Positions 24,876 through 32,849 of a stretch of DNA of 64,000 nucleotides are shown in pieces (positions within the stretch are counted from its first letter, which is position 1; each line of letters opens with the position of its first letter). The position numbers were made by a program, and so were the translations under genes. The notes under the pieces were generated by a model. It made no database searches. It was given only the letters and a program-made list of their open reading frames with translations, and was not told the DNA's origin. Source of the DNA: SFTJ01 sp905210415 (GTDB lineage Bacteria > Bacteroidota > Bacteroidia > Bacteroidales > Muribaculaceae); contig CABSDC010000005.1 of NCBI GenBank assembly GCA_902476295.1, positions 4,473-68,472 of the forward strand. The letters run 5' to 3'.

Positions 24876-27188
24876 TCACTTAGTTTTCTTGCGCTTCTGA
24901 CGCATATCCGACGGGATGGATTCTGGCTTTGCGGTCTTCGATAGTTTCACATCGTAGAACACATATCGCCCCGACATGCCATTGGTGTTCGACAACCAGA
25001 ACATGAGTTGCTGGCAATTATTAATCGGAATGGTCACGGTCTTTGGTTGCATCGATTCCCAAACGGCGAGATCTGCCACAACTGTTTGATCGGCTCCGAC
25101 AAGCAAAGTTTCGCGATAGCGACTATTATCTTTCTGATAAACATCCTTACCCAACAATTGGCTATCAGCGGCTGTTTTGAGGCACGCCACAGTGAAGGTA
25201 AGCGAGCTATACTCGCCATAGGTATTAAATGCAATACAAGAATTTTCCACAGCCTCGCCTCCTGCCGCGAGCAACAGTAGCGGTGCCACTCCAGCCAATG
25301 TGCTTCCAACCAGCGTGCCACCAACAGCAGCACCTGCCACAAACGATGCACCAACCGCAGTGGCACCAACAACTGCCCCGGCGGCATTATCGGTTCCCGA
25401 CAGCACGCCATGGTCAAGCGAGAAGTGCGTGCTGGTCTGCAACACAAAGCCCTTGTTGATGCGCGTGCCATCAGGCATCGTGAAGTAGCGTCGACGTGTG
25501 GAGCCATCAAGAAAAGCGCCACTTGGCATAGTATAAACATAGTGCAGATACGGCTTACCCAAATCAATCAAATCAACTTCTGCAGGACAAGTAGGCGCCG
25601 GATGCATAAACAGATTGTTTTCCACCGGTTTACCACGATACACCACAAGGTCGGCCACACCATAGGCACCAACGTTCATCATGGTCTGCCCGCCATTCTC
25701 AAAACGCAATTTCCGGCATTTGTTTATCGGCAAAACGTAATGCTGATTAGGGCTTGTGGCATTGAGCGGCGCTTTCAAGATCAGTTTATCATCGGCATAC
25801 ACATAGAGCATATCATTGTTCATCACCCAACTCTTGCCCACAAAACCAGTAGTGAAACTCACATAATCAAACTCGCCACCAAGGTCGAATGCAGCAAACG
25901 AAACGGTGTTATCGTCGAAGAAATGGGCTGTCTGATAAAGAATAAAACCTTCGTTATATCGCGTACCACCCATCGAGAATCCCACATGCTCGCTCATTCC
26001 ACGATACAACTGATGATCTACCGCGCCGCGTAAAGCATACGGCGGAATATTAGATATCAACTTGCACACATCTGGCAATTGTTTCAATTTACCTGTGGAG
26101 TCGCCCGATGCGCTTTCTGCGGTCTTTGCCTCAGGCGACTGCCCCTTCGGATACAGCCACGCGTCAACGATAGCACCATAGAGACTATGGCTCTCCTGTT
26201 CGCTCGCCACAGTAAGTTTCTTCACGCCCGACACATTCAGGCTTACCTGTTGAGCGATATCGTCTTGCTTTATCTCATATTCATATAGTATCTTGTCGTC
26301 GCCCATGATAGTTATCCACCCAACGCCATTGGTGGCCTTCGATGTATTTACCGGACCTACGGTGAAGGTCAACACATCATACATTCCGTTGAGATTGAAA
26401 TGCGTTTCAGCGGCATTGTTGCCCACAAGACCAACATCCATTTTTAGAATCATGCCGTAGTCGTAGACCTTATTTCCCAGTTTCACAGTCTTTGCGCCGT
26501 GATTTGGCGACACAAGGTGATGCTGCATCACCTCCGTACCGGTGGAAGTGTTCACCGCAGTATACGGCATAACGTCGCGAATAAGCAATTGCTTCTCCTT
26601 AGGCATTGCCGGCTCATATCCAGTGTCCTTTGGCGTTTCACCTGGTTTCCACAACGTGATTTCCGAAAAACACACGTCGCCATTACCCTCAAGAAGCATA
26701 AATTTCAGTTCATTTACGCCCTTCACATTAAGCGTTATACGCTTGTATATGTCGCGATAAGTGAGTTTTCCATCATAAATCACATTGCCATCGGCCACTA
26801 TTGTCACCACACGCGGATTCCCACCATACGAACCCTTGCGCACACCGAGCACAAGTTTCATGGTATCGTATTGTCCACCAAGATTAAACACCGCACGCGC
26901 AGGATTACTCTCGCCATTGGTATATTGGAAATAAAAGCCGTTGCCCCATGTGCCACCGCCATACATTTCCACGCCGTCAATCTCGCCGTAAGCGTAAGTG
27001 TCGACTGGTTGAAGCGTTTTCAGCAGATAGCGCACCCGAGCTTGGCTTTGGGCTTGTTTACGAGGCTGACGTTGCACTTGAGTTTTATTAGCCTTGCTGC
27101 GCACGCCACGCTGCGCAGGGCGCTGAGCCACCATGCCAGCACACACAAATATTACCACCAATAAACAACATATTCTTTTCATAGGCAT
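24876..27188 (-). CDS. Secreted protein of repeated NPCBM-like domains with a Gly/Ala hydrophobic insert
   Basis: A 770-residue secreted protein. A signal peptide (1-21, GMVAQ) and a basic Gln/Lys/Arg-rich stretch (22-52) are followed by about four related units (roughly 55-175, 205-345, 370-520, 540-755). Each repeats a pattern of F-N-L-G-G-x-Y-D, a short strand, L-K-F or a similar strand, then a closing LWKPG/DAWLYPKG/DLVVYRGK segment, as in NPCBM carbohydrate-binding modules. No catalytic domain is visible. The fourth unit is interrupted at about residues 594-647 by a run of Gly, Ala, Val and Thr (AAGAVVGATAVGAS, then LLLLAAGG) that looks like a membrane-inserting or glycine-zipper segment. 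Sugar binding is inferred. An ATG two codons later gives MKRICC and is equally good. Confidence 0.7.
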   Translation of the reverse strand: MPMKRICCLLVVIFVCAGMVAQRPAQRGVRSKANKTQVQRQPRKQAQSQARVRYLLKTLQPVDTYAYGEIDGVEMYGGGTWGNGFYFQYTNGESNPARAVFNLGGQYDTMKLVLGVRKGSYGGNPRVVTIVADGNVIYDGKLTYRDIYKRITLNVKGVNELKFMLLEGNGDVCFSEITLWKPGETPKDTGYEPAMPKEKQLLIRDVMPYTAVNTSTGTEVMQHHLVSPNHGAKTVKLGNKVYDYGMILKMDVGLVGNNAAETHFNLNGMYDVLTFTVGPVNTSKATNGVGWITIMGDDKILYEYEIKQDDIAQQVSLNVSGVKKLTVASEQESHSLYGAIVDAWLYPKGQSPEAKTAESASGDSTGKLKQLPDVCKLISNIPPYALRGAVDHQLYRGMSEHVGFSMGGTRYNEGFILYQTAHFFDDNTVSFAAFDLGGEFDYVSFTTGFVGKSWVMNNDMLYVYADDKLILKAPLNATSPNQHYVLPINKCRKLRFENGGQTMMNVGAYGVADLVVYRGKPVENNLFMHPAPTCPAEVDLIDLGKPYLHYVYTMPSGAFLDGSTRRRYFTMPDGTRINKGFVLQTSTHFSLDHGVLSGTDNAAGAVVGATAVGASFVAGAAVGGTLVGSTLAGVAPLLLLAAGGEAVENSCIAFNTYGEYSSLTFTVACLKTAADSQLLGKDVYQKDNSRYRETLLVGADQTVVADLAVWESMQPKTVTIPINNCQQLMFWLSNTNGMSGRYVFYDVKLSKTAKPESIPSDMRQKRKKTK

Positions 27189-27286
27189 TTTCGGAGTGAG
27201 GGATTCTACAATTTAGTTTTAGTTTATCTATTTACGGAGTGCAAACCCAGCATCGACGCGATTGCTGAGGCGCATTCCATCTCATA

Positions 27287-27316
27287 CAAAGATAAATATA
27301 AAAGATGAAAAGCAAT
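27287..27316 (-). promoter_or_regulatory. Promoter of the NPCBM-like gene
   Basis: On the minus strand, TATCTTTG (27287-27294) with ATTG 18 bp upstream (27313-27316). It lies in the divergent 27189-27564 gap, back to back with the helicase promoter at 27412-27443. Confidence 0.55.
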
Positions 27317-27411
27317 ATAATCGCCACACAAAAGATATGCTTGGCTACACGATTATGCGCATCACCATTGCTTGCCACCTAAGCATTGCGCCACATCTGC
27401 GCTAATACGCT

Positions 27412-27443
27412 ATTGCACAATGAGAAAAAAAGCATTACCTTTG
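27412..27443 (+). promoter_or_regulatory. Promoter of the DEAD-box helicase gene
   Basis: ATTG (27412-27415), 20 bp, then TACCTTTG (27436-27443). The resulting leader is about 115 nt long, as is common for cold-shock-type helicases whose leaders respond to temperature. Confidence 0.7.
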
Positions 27444-27564
27444 CAAAAGATTTACGAGAGTGTGTCGATGAAGCCTTACTCTAAAAGCAACGCTGAAGTT
27501 TGTAATCACGACACACTGCAATATTTCTGTCAGTAATCACATAGTTATCACCAACATCATTTTA

Positions 27565-29484
27565 ATGAAGACATTTGAAGAATTAGGAGTCCGCGAGGAT
27601 ATTATCAAAGCAATTTCAGAATTAGGGTATGTCCACCCAATGCCAATCCAAGAAAAAGTAATACCACATCTTCTTCACGAAGATGGCGACATCATAGGTC
27701 TGGCTCAGACTGGCACTGGTAAGACCGCAGCTTTCGGTCTGCCAATGCTGCAACGCATCGATGTGGAGATTGAGAATCCTCAAGCCCTCATCATTGCGCC
27801 TACACGCGAATTGTGTCTGCAAATCGCTGGCGACCTCGCCGACTATTCAAAATACATCAGCAACTTGCGCGTGCTGCCAGTGTATGGCGGCTCGAGCATC
27901 GAAAGCCAAATAAAGATGTTGCGCCGTGGCGTGCACATTGTGGTTGCCACCCCAGGCCGCTTGCTCGATCTTATCAAGCGCGACACAGTGAATATGGGAA
28001 TGGTGAAAACCGTAATTCTCGACGAGGCTGACGAAATGCTCAACATGGGCTTTATCGACGACATCAACGAAATTCTCTCTCATGTGCCAGACGATCGCAA
28101 AATGCTGCTTTTCTCTGCCACAATGCCTAATGAGATTGAGTCGATTGCAAAAAAATATATGCACAATCCTGAAGAGATTGTGGTGGGTTCGCGCAACGAA
28201 GGCGCCGAAAACGTTCGCCACATCTACTATATGGTGCACGCTCGCGACAAGTACCTCGCGCTGAAGCGCGTGGCTGACTATTGCCCAAGCATCTACGGCA
28301 TCATCTTCTGCCGCACACGCCGCGAGACTCAAGAAGTGGCCGACTGGCTGATATCCGACGGATACAACGCCGATTCGCTTCACGGCGACCTCTCGCAAGC
28401 ACAACGCGACCTCGTAATGAAGAAATTCCGCGAACACACCATCCAATTGTTGGTTGCCACCGACGTGGCTGCCCGCGGACTCGACGTTGACAACCTCACT
28501 CACGTTATCAACTATGGTTTGCCTGACGATATTGCAACTTACACCCACCGAAGCGGCCGTACTGGCCGTGCAGGCAAGACTGGTGTGTCGGTATCGATTG
28601 TTCACCTGCGCGAAAAGGGTAAAATCAGAGACATCGAAAAGCGTATCGGCAAAGCATTTGAGCGCAAAGAGGTGCCTTCGCCAAAGGAAATCATCACTAA
28701 GCAACTCTTCAATCTTGCCGACCGTCTGGAAAAAGTGAGCGTCGACGAAGAGCAAATCAACGAATACTTGCCAGGCATTATCAAAAAATTGGAATGGCTT
28801 AGCACCGAAGACTTGCTCAAGCGCGTGCTTTCGCTCGAGGCTAACCGTTTGCTTGAATACTACAAGGACGCTCGCGTGCTCGACGTGCCCGAAAACGACA
28901 AAAAAGGCAAGAAGAAGGGCGACAAGAAAGGCTCTGACCGCAGCATGGAGGACAAAGACCGTCGCGTGGGCGAAGAAGGCTACGAACGCGTGTATATCAA
29001 CTGCGGTAAGGCCGACGGATTTTTTGCTCCTAACCTGATTGAAATCATCAACCAATCAGTAAAGGGTCAGCGCGTGGATATCGGCCGCATCGACTTGCTC
29101 TCAGGCTACTCGCTCTTTGATATTCGCAAGGGTGATGCACACCGCGTGATTTCTTCGCTCAAGGGCGAAGATTTCTTCGGCAAACGCATCTACTGCGAAA
29201 TCGCCGTGCCAGATAAGGACTATGCAAGCGAAAACAAGGGCAAAGCAGCCAAGCGCCCTCTCCGCGACGACGACGGTTTCAAAAAGAGCCGCCGTGACCG
29301 CCGTGAAGAGCGTTTCGCCAGCAAAAAGGACGGCAAAAAACGCGACAGAAAAGACAAAAAAGTGAAAAACCTGACTTTCACGGCAACTACGACAAATTTA
29401 AAAAGAAAAAACACTGATTTTTCCTTACAATTTGTGCAACTTCACACTGCAGTTTTTCACAATAAACACAATGATTTGAAATAA
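27565..29484 (+). CDS. DEAD-box ATP-dependent RNA helicase, frame shifted at the extreme C-terminus
   Basis: A 639-residue helicase of the DeaD/CsdA type that unwinds RNA in ribosome assembly and mRNA decay. Motifs in order: AQTGTGKTAAF (I), PTRELCLQ (Ia), TPGRLLD (Ib), DEADEM (II), SATMP (III), HGDLSQAQRD, ATDVAARGLDV (V) and HRSGRTGRAG (VI). A DbpA-type RNA-binding domain (RVYINCGKADGFFAPNLIEIINQS) lies at about 473-545, then a Lys/Arg tail. The last about 35 residues read as a poor, hydrophobic sequence. In the -1 frame, the same DNA gives KPDFHGNYDKFKKKKH and stops at 29415-29417, a basic ending like other Bacteroidetes helicases. One A lost from the run at 29364-29368 would explain this. 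The core enzyme is unaffected. Confidence 0.92.
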   Translation: MKTFEELGVREDIIKAISELGYVHPMPIQEKVIPHLLHEDGDIIGLAQTGTGKTAAFGLPMLQRIDVEIENPQALIIAPTRELCLQIAGDLADYSKYISNLRVLPVYGGSSIESQIKMLRRGVHIVVATPGRLLDLIKRDTVNMGMVKTVILDEADEMLNMGFIDDINEILSHVPDDRKMLLFSATMPNEIESIAKKYMHNPEEIVVGSRNEGAENVRHIYYMVHARDKYLALKRVADYCPSIYGIIFCRTRRETQEVADWLISDGYNADSLHGDLSQAQRDLVMKKFREHTIQLLVATDVAARGLDVDNLTHVINYGLPDDIATYTHRSGRTGRAGKTGVSVSIVHLREKGKIRDIEKRIGKAFERKEVPSPKEIITKQLFNLADRLEKVSVDEEQINEYLPGIIKKLEWLSTEDLLKRVLSLEANRLLEYYKDARVLDVPENDKKGKKKGDKKGSDRSMEDKDRRVGEEGYERVYINCGKADGFFAPNLIEIINQSVKGQRVDIGRIDLLSGYSLFDIRKGDAHRVISSLKGEDFFGKRIYCEIAVPDKDYASENKGKAAKRPLRDDDGFKKSRRDRREERFASKKDGKKRDRKDKKVKNLTFTATTTNLKRKNTDFSLQFVQLHTAVFHNKHNDLK

Positions 29485-30137
29485 TGCGGTTGATAACATC
29501 TACAATATTATGCATAGCGTCTTGCTTCGCCTTTATTGGCGAAGCTAAGACTATTCGCGACATATTCACATCTGAGCCCGACAACATCTTTCTGATTTTG
29601 CCAAGCCGCACGCGCATGGATATGCTCGACTATTACGACTCTGGCAACAAGGTGGCGGCAAGCAACAAACTGTCTAACGACGACACTTCTTCGCAGCTCA
29701 TCGATGTCGCCGACAACTTCATCGCCATATCTCTCACTGAGTCAAACGAGGTGGACTTGCAATTGCTCACACCTTCGTCAAGCGACTCATTAGTGGTGGT
29801 GGTGAACACCGTTATGCTGCCTGCGCCAGACAGCGAAATCTCTTTTTACGACACAAACTGGACACCTGTTAAGAGAAAAGACATTTTTAAGGCTCCTACA
29901 CTGAAGGATTTCATTAAGCCTAAAACCGACAAGAACAAGGTTAGCGAACTGATGCAAATCATTAAATTCCCGATTATTTCCTACGAATTGTCGGCTAAAG
30001 AGCCATATAGCCTTGTGGCACACCTTAACATCGACAAGTTTCTCAGCACCGAAGATTGGGACGCTGTGAAGGAATATCTCTTGCCAAGCATCTCTTATCG
30101 CTTCGAAGGCAAGAAATATCGTCGCATCACAAAATAA
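29484..30137 (+). CDS. DUF3256 secreted protein
   Basis: A 217-residue protein with a signal peptide (1-21, FIGEAK/TIRD) and the DUF3256 pattern: IRDIFTSEPDNIFLILPSRTRMDMLDYYDSG, VVVVNTVMLPAPDSEISFYDTNW and PSISYRFEGKKYRRI at the end. The family's function is unknown; it is restricted to Bacteroidetes and exported. As written, its ATG overlaps the helicase stop by one base (TAATG), but if the helicase really ends at 29417 the gap is 66 bp. Its own stop overlaps the xseA start (TAATG at 30135-30139), so it is translationally coupled to xseA. Confidence 0.82.
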   Translation: MRLITSTILCIASCFAFIGEAKTIRDIFTSEPDNIFLILPSRTRMDMLDYYDSGNKVAASNKLSNDDTSSQLIDVADNFIAISLTESNEVDLQLLTPSSSDSLVVVVNTVMLPAPDSEISFYDTNWTPVKRKDIFKAPTLKDFIKPKTDKNKVSELMQIIKFPIISYELSAKEPYSLVAHLNIDKFLSTEDWDAVKEYLLPSISYRFEGKKYRRITK

Positions 30138-31459
30138 TGCCTCCAGCCATGAACATGAGCATACCTCAACCTGAAGGCATAACCCTACGCAAATATCTCG
30201 CCGCGGTAAAAAGCACCATTATGGCCAACCCCACGCTGCAACAGCAATGGGTGATTGCCGAAATCAGCGACTTCAGATTCTCAAGACACTGCTATATGCA
30301 ACTGCTCGAGAAAGACGAGTCTGGTGCCACTATCGCCACGGCTCGCGCTACGATATGGGCAAGCAAAGTATATGAGATCACTCATAAATTCGAGACAGCC
30401 ACAAATCAGCACCTTGGCAATGGCATGAAGGTGATGCTGTGCGTGTCGGTGAATATGAGTGAGCAATACGGACTGTCGCTCAACGTCACTGATATTTCCC
30501 CGGAATTCACGCTCGGCGACATGCTCCGACAACGTCGCGAAATCTTAGCACGACTCACCCGTGAAGGCGTGATAAACAGAAACAAGGAATTGGGAATTCC
30601 CACCAAGCCACAGCGCATAGCCGTGATTTCGGCAGCCGGAGCGGCTGGTTACGGCGATTTCTGCAAGCAATTGGCAAACAACCCTATGGGCATAAAATTC
30701 TATACATGCCTATTCGCCGCCAGCATGCAAGGCCAAAACACTGTGCCCTCGGTGATCAATGCCCTTGAACGCATCAATCGCTACATCAACCTTTTCGACG
30801 TAGTGGTGATAATTCGTGGTGGCGGATCTACCACCGACCTCAACTCGTTTGACAACTACGACCTCGCCCTCAACGTGGCCAATTGTCCCCTACCCGTAAT
30901 CACAGGTATCGGACACGAACGCGACACTACGGTGCTCGACTACGTGGCTTCCATTCCAGTTAAAACACCTACCGCTGCCGCAGAATGGATTATCTCACAA
31001 TGCAACCAATGCCTGCAAACAGTGATTGACTACAAAAACGAAATCATAAATACTGTCACATATATATTGCGAGAAGAAAACAAGCATCTGCAATATATCA
31101 GCGATAATATCCCTATCCTTGCCAACTCAATTCTCGACAAGGAGAAACTAAAGCTCAATCGCCTGATGGCGGTTATTCCAGCCACCGTATCGGGCAGAGT
31201 CACCACAGCAAATGCGTTGCTTGGCAAATACGCTGCGGTCATAGCCTCTGTGGCGCAACAAATCGTTCAGCGTGAGAAAATGCGCATCGACAATCTCAGC
31301 GACAAAGTGAATCTGCTATCGCCACAAAACACGCTCAACCGCGGCTACTCACTCACCCTACACAACGGGCATGCAGTGACCGACGCCTCGCAACTGACCG
31401 CTGGCGACGAACTGGTGACACACTTTAAATCCGGCAAAGTAATCTCAGAAGTAAAATAA
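30137..31459 (+). CDS. xseA: Exodeoxyribonuclease VII large subunit
   Basis: A 440-residue protein matching XseA, the catalytic subunit of exonuclease VII, which degrades single-stranded DNA in repair. It has an N-terminal OB-fold (about 10-115, QQWVIAEISDFRFSRHCYMQLLEK) and the catalytic domain starting at IPTKPQRIAVISAAGAAGYGDF. The conserved DVVVIIRGGGSTTDLNSFDNYDLA and TGIGHERDTTVLDYVA motifs follow, then the coiled-coil region and the C-terminal LNRGYSLTLHNG. I placed the start at 30137, where the ATG overlaps the previous stop; the frame continues upstream inside the DUF3256 gene, but those residues do not resemble the family. xseB follows after 23 bp. Confidence 0.95.
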   Translation: MPPAMNMSIPQPEGITLRKYLAAVKSTIMANPTLQQQWVIAEISDFRFSRHCYMQLLEKDESGATIATARATIWASKVYEITHKFETATNQHLGNGMKVMLCVSVNMSEQYGLSLNVTDISPEFTLGDMLRQRREILARLTREGVINRNKELGIPTKPQRIAVISAAGAAGYGDFCKQLANNPMGIKFYTCLFAASMQGQNTVPSVINALERINRYINLFDVVVIIRGGGSTTDLNSFDNYDLALNVANCPLPVITGIGHERDTTVLDYVASIPVKTPTAAAEWIISQCNQCLQTVIDYKNEIINTVTYILREENKHLQYISDNIPILANSILDKEKLKLNRLMAVIPATVSGRVTTANALLGKYAAVIASVAQQIVQREKMRIDNLSDKVNLLSPQNTLNRGYSLTLHNGHAVTDASQLTAGDELVTHFKSGKVISEVK

Positions 31460-31482
31460 CCATCACATCACATATTATCACA

Positions 31483-31686
31483 ATGGAAGAACAAATCACA
31501 TATAGCAAGGCGATTTCAGAACTTGAGGACATCATTCGCAAAATGCAAAGCAACGAATGCAGCATCGACATCCTGTCGCAACTGACATCTCGCTCGCTAC
31601 AGTTGCTCACCATCTGCAAGGATAAACTCACTAAGACCGACGAGGAACTGAAGAAGATCCTATCTCAACTCAGCGACGAGCAATAA
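31483..31686 (+). CDS. xseB: Exodeoxyribonuclease VII small subunit
   Basis: A 67-residue helical protein with the XseB pattern YSKAISELEDIIRKMQSNECSIDILSQL and a C-terminal helix (CKDKLTKTDEELKKIL). Several copies wrap around each XseA subunit and regulate its activity. The usual xseA-xseB order and a length typical for the family leave little doubt. Confidence 0.93.
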   Translation: MEEQITYSKAISELEDIIRKMQSNECSIDILSQLTSRSLQLLTICKDKLTKTDEELKKILSQLSDEQ

Positions 31687-31711
31687 GCGCAAGCGCACTC
31701 CCACTCCACGC

Positions 31712-31743
31712 TTTGGTATCATTTTTGTAATGTTGTAGATTAC
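31712..31743 (+). promoter_or_regulatory. Possible promoter with overlapping palindrome before small gene
   Basis: TTTG (31712-31715), 20 bp, then TAGATTAC (31736-31743), six of eight matches to TAnnTTTG. A perfect inverted repeat, GTTGTA-gat-TACAAC (31732-31746), overlaps the -7 box and could be an operator. Both are weak calls. Confidence 0.3.
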
Positions 31744-31762
31744 AACCTAACAACTTACAGAT

Positions 31763-32008
31763 ATGAAACGTCAAAAGAATTTGCGCATAACGCAAGACGA
31801 CTACATCAAGGCAAACCGTAAGGCAAGCCGCGAAGCTGAGATTGCCGCTTACGGGCATCCGCTTTGCCACAAACGAGTGCACAAATCCAAGAAGGTCTAC
31901 GACCGCAAACGAATCAAAAAGGCAGATTGCTCAAGCGATTTGCCTTTTTCGTTTCTTCGTCAAGCAATCAACCCAATTAGGGCATTCGTACCCTATCGCC
32001 CGTTATAG
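31763..32008 (+). CDS. Small basic conserved protein of unknown function
   Basis: An 81-residue, strongly basic protein (RITQDDYIKANRKASREAEIAAYGHP, then HKRVHKSKKVYDRKRIKK). Short proteins like this are common in Bacteroidales and have no known role; the charge suggests RNA or ribosome contact, which is inference. The last about 30 codons run through a bidirectional terminator hairpin at 31916-31949, so the mRNA 3' end would fall inside or at the edge of the reading frame. The real product may therefore end earlier, or a stop may have been lost. A putative promoter and palindrome lie upstream. Confidence 0.65.
   Translation: MKRQKNLRITQDDYIKANRKASREAEIAAYGHPLCHKRVHKSKKVYDRKRIKKADCSSDLPFSFLRQAINPIRAFVPYRPL
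31916..31949. terminator. Bidirectional terminator overlapping the end of the small gene
   Basis: A 15-bp stem (31916-31930 with 31935-31949, two G-T pairs) with a 4-nt loop has T runs on both sides. It serves both the plus-strand small gene and the minus-strand gene that stops at 32010. Confidence 0.85.
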
Positions 32009-32009
32009 G

Positions 32010-32840
32010 TTATTGCACGCCGTATCTCTGCTGTAATTCCTTGAGAAGTGGTGATGATTTCGCTGCCTTCAACCAAGCATTGATGTTGCGCTGCATTGGC
32101 TCATTTTCCTTTGCCAAAGCCCACGCCTGTATTTGCGAGAAACTAATCGACGTGGAGATATCCACATCTTCATATTGCTTTGCCAACACCTCGGCGATGC
32201 GGCGATTGATCACAGCATAACGTATCTCGCCACTTGCCACCTGCAAGAATAGTTGCTCTGGGCCGTATAGCGGGTCTTCTTTCACATATATCGAATCACC
32301 GATTTCATTGCTTAGATTGATTATACGTTCTTTCATCGGAGATCCCTTCACCACATACACTGTGTCGCCAGCCAAATCGAGTTGGGTCTTTATATCCACT
32401 GCACCATCAGCTTTCTTGCGCTGAACCAACACCTGCCTATCGATATACACCTCATCAGAGAAGAGAAGATACTCACGATTTTCTTTTGTCACTGGGAATT
32501 GTGCCACCAGCACATCCACCTTGCCCTGCTCCAAATACTGCAAAGCATCGTGCAGAGTCACTATCGGATGAAACTTCACAGCGCGGTGTTGCTGCGAGGC
32601 AATCAGTCGCCATAGATCATAGTCAAATCCGCCAAGAGTGTCGGCATAAGTGTAGCAAATGGTTGGCGAATACTCTATTGCCACGTCGATGGTGTCGCCT
32701 CCGCTGTGGGTTATACCATCAGCAACGCCAGAGGCATTGCCACAACGCCTAAGCAATATCATAGTAGTGACGGCAAGCACCAGCAGCGCCACATACATCA
32801 AAGGCTGACCTTTCTTTGGTTTTAGTTCTCGTCGTACCAT
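32010..32840 (-). CDS. Membrane-anchored solute-binding protein, family 3
   Basis: A 276-residue protein with an uncleaved or lipoprotein-like N-terminal hydrophobic segment (about 14-31, followed by RRCGN) and a periplasmic binding domain of the SBP_bac_3 type. Typical parts are GFDYDLWRLIASQQ, ALQYLEQGKVDVLVAQFPVTKENREYLLFSDEVYI and GDTVYVVKGSPMKERI. Such domains bind amino acids or small ligands. No permease or ATPase gene is near, and no lytic transglycosylase domain follows, as there would be in MltF. It may thus be a sensor or accessory protein. I chose the ATG at 32840 over a TTG two codons upstream. It starts 9 bp after the porin gene and shares its transcript. Confidence 0.8.
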   Translation of the reverse strand: MVRRELKPKKGQPLMYVALLVLAVTTMILLRRCGNASGVADGITHSGGDTIDVAIEYSPTICYTYADTLGGFDYDLWRLIASQQHRAVKFHPIVTLHDALQYLEQGKVDVLVAQFPVTKENREYLLFSDEVYIDRQVLVQRKKADGAVDIKTQLDLAGDTVYVVKGSPMKERIINLSNEIGDSIYVKEDPLYGPEQLFLQVASGEIRYAVINRRIAEVLAKQYEDVDISTSISFSQIQAWALAKENEPMQRNINAWLKAAKSSPLLKELQQRYGVQ

Positions 32841-32849
32841 CAGCAAATA

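Noticed and set aside
30056..30136. Longer N-terminus for XseA
   Set aside because: It lies within the DUF3256 coding region and the added residues do not fit the family; the TAATG overlap gives a natural start.
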